DNA from: Trichoplax adhaerens
Taxonomy: Eukaryota; Placozoa; Uniplacotomia; Trichoplacea; Trichoplacidae
Reading direction: 5' to 3'
NCBI RefSeq assembly: GCF_000150275.1
Contig: NW_002060982.1
Span: 185,773 to 207,252 of the forward strand
DNA length: 21,480 nt
Shown here: in pieces, positions 20,262 through 21,480 of the stretch
How positions within the stretch are numbered: the first letter of the stretch is position 1
How the letters are laid out: each line of letters starts with the position of its first letter
Position numbers and translations under genes: made by a program
Notes under the pieces: model-generated
Seen by the model: only the letters and a program-made list of their open reading frames with translations
Told to the model about the DNA's origin: nothing
Databases searched by the model: none

Positions 20262-21480
20262 CTATCCAGAATTTTTCATTATAAATCACCCAATCGTTTA
20301 AAGATTGACTGGCAAATTCCATCTTACAATGCTTACATCGAATCCAATTTTGATCTCCTTCCTTGTATTCTTCAGTTATACTTGTTTGTGTATTACATTC
20401 ACTACATTTGACGAAATATCGACAATCAGCCCCTTTAAACTTAACCATCCTATCATTGACAGTGGAGATGAGTTTATTCTTGACAATTTCGTGTGGCCGT
20501 TTGACAAATATAGAATTTTTAACTTTATCGATAATCGATTGACTCCTCTTGAGCTCATTTATTTCCTGATAGCAATATTGTAAACCGATGTGAGATTCCT
20601 CTTTCCTGACTACAAGATAGTGATTGTCATTTGCTAAATAATATTTGGCACATTGATAGTATAATTCTACGTCCGTATTATTCCATTCCTTTAAACATGA
20701 AGATAACAAGCAATAATAAATTCCATCTGGAAGATATGGAATATCTGTATGCTCGTATCCGATGTAGAGCCAATCTGATTGATGATATTTTGATAAATCG
20801 AATGGCTTAACATCATATCGTAACAAATATGGAACAAAGTATTGACATTCTTCGCCGTTGTCGTTCTTCTCATTTGTAATTGAACATAGAATATCATAAG
20901 CATGCATGAGTGCCAATATAGTTTGCTTACTATTGTCATCTAAATTAAATTTATAAATAGCATGATCAATGTATGATCTTGATAATTTTCCTGTTTGGCT
21001 GGCTATATCATAGTCACGTTTTATCTGTGCACTTCCTTGTACAAAATCTTGTAATTGAATAATAGAACGAAATATACTTAATAACCAATCGACATTAGTT
21101 ATAATAATTCCGTCGTCGCCTACTTTATCACAGTAGATGACTTCTCCTAAATCGTGTAGATACATTAGCATAGCGATTAATTCATCATGGTTTTCATATA
21201 ATCCGTATTGTTGAGACAAGGTTACTACTTGTTGCATTGTCATAATATTATGCACTTGAGAATGTCTAATTTGATTCATAATAGAAGATGCGGGTTGATT
21301 GTTAGTAGGGAGCGATTTATTTAATATTGTAGCCATGATATACCATCGAATAGGTATAGGATTCGTAATAAATGGCAGTGATTGTACAAATGCCTTAATG
21401 ATACCATGTAAACGAAGACAACATTGTTGACGCAGCTTCTGTGTCGACGGAGTACTATCAAGAGGATTTGCAATCAAAAA
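20262..21480 (-). CDS. Gene C Roc-COR exon, 3' part (cut by window edge; frameshifted near 21467)
   Basis: This is the 3' 1.2 kb of a Roc-COR exon nearly identical to 5144-6361. By eye I count 14 substitutions and one indel. Ten substitutions are silent and four change residues (Lys to Glu, Met to Val, Ile to Val, Arg to His). It covers the end of Roc, all of COR and the CxxC/CxxC zinc ribbon. The P-loop and WDFAG motifs would lie beyond the window. At 21467-21469 it has three T where gene A has two; read in the ancestral frame from upstream, this gives a TGA at 21460-21458. The apparent start near 21477 is a TTG with no meaning in a eukaryote. The copy is therefore either a young pseudogene, a truncated allele or a consensus/assembly error. 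The long intact frame and mostly silent changes argue for recent function. Confidence 0.8.

Overview
This 21.5 kb window is AT-rich eukaryotic DNA, most likely from an early-branching animal. The grounds are GTAAG/AG spliceosomal introns, a Roc-COR GTPase module, Death domains, and kinesin-light-chain-type TPRs with a recurrent LGHNHPDVA motif. A placozoan (Trichoplax/Hoilungia group) is my best guess, from general familiarity with such TPR proteins and not from any search. There is one ambiguous base, N, near 896.

All well-supported genes lie on the minus strand and belong to one multidomain family. Gene A (9025 down to 3970) is complete: a TPR exon, an 80-nt intron, a Roc-COR-zinc-ribbon exon, a 911-nt intron and a Death-domain exon. 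Joined, they give a predicted 1,354-residue protein, and both junctions are phase 1. Gene C (21480 down to 18831) is a second copy cut by the window edge. Its Roc-COR exon is about 99% identical to that of A, but its last exon encodes a clearly different Death domain, and a 1-nt insertion shifts the frame near the window edge. Between them lies an orphan Death-domain exon B (14366 to 14110), about half identical to the Death domain of A, with the same phase-1 acceptor and part of the same upstream intron but no Roc-COR exon next to it.

Layout from left to right: 1-3969 is non-coding with diverged duplicated blocks; 3970-9025 is gene A; 9032-9611 is a probable 5'UTR intron; 9612-14109 is mostly unexplained with a few weak exon candidates; 14110-14366 is Death exon B, followed by an intron-like block shared with gene A to about 14930; 14931-18830 is sparse, with weak candidates and a 200-bp tandem duplication; 18831-21480 is gene C.

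Inferred function: the TPR array is a binding or sensor surface, Roc-COR a GTP-controlled switch and dimer module, and the Death domain an adaptor-recruiting output. That layout is analogous to NLR/STAND-type innate-immunity or cell-death receptors. The most notable point is modularity: the same switch is joined to different Death-domain terminal exons through compatible phase-1 introns. This could reflect exon shuffling between tandem copies, or alternative 3'-terminal exons.
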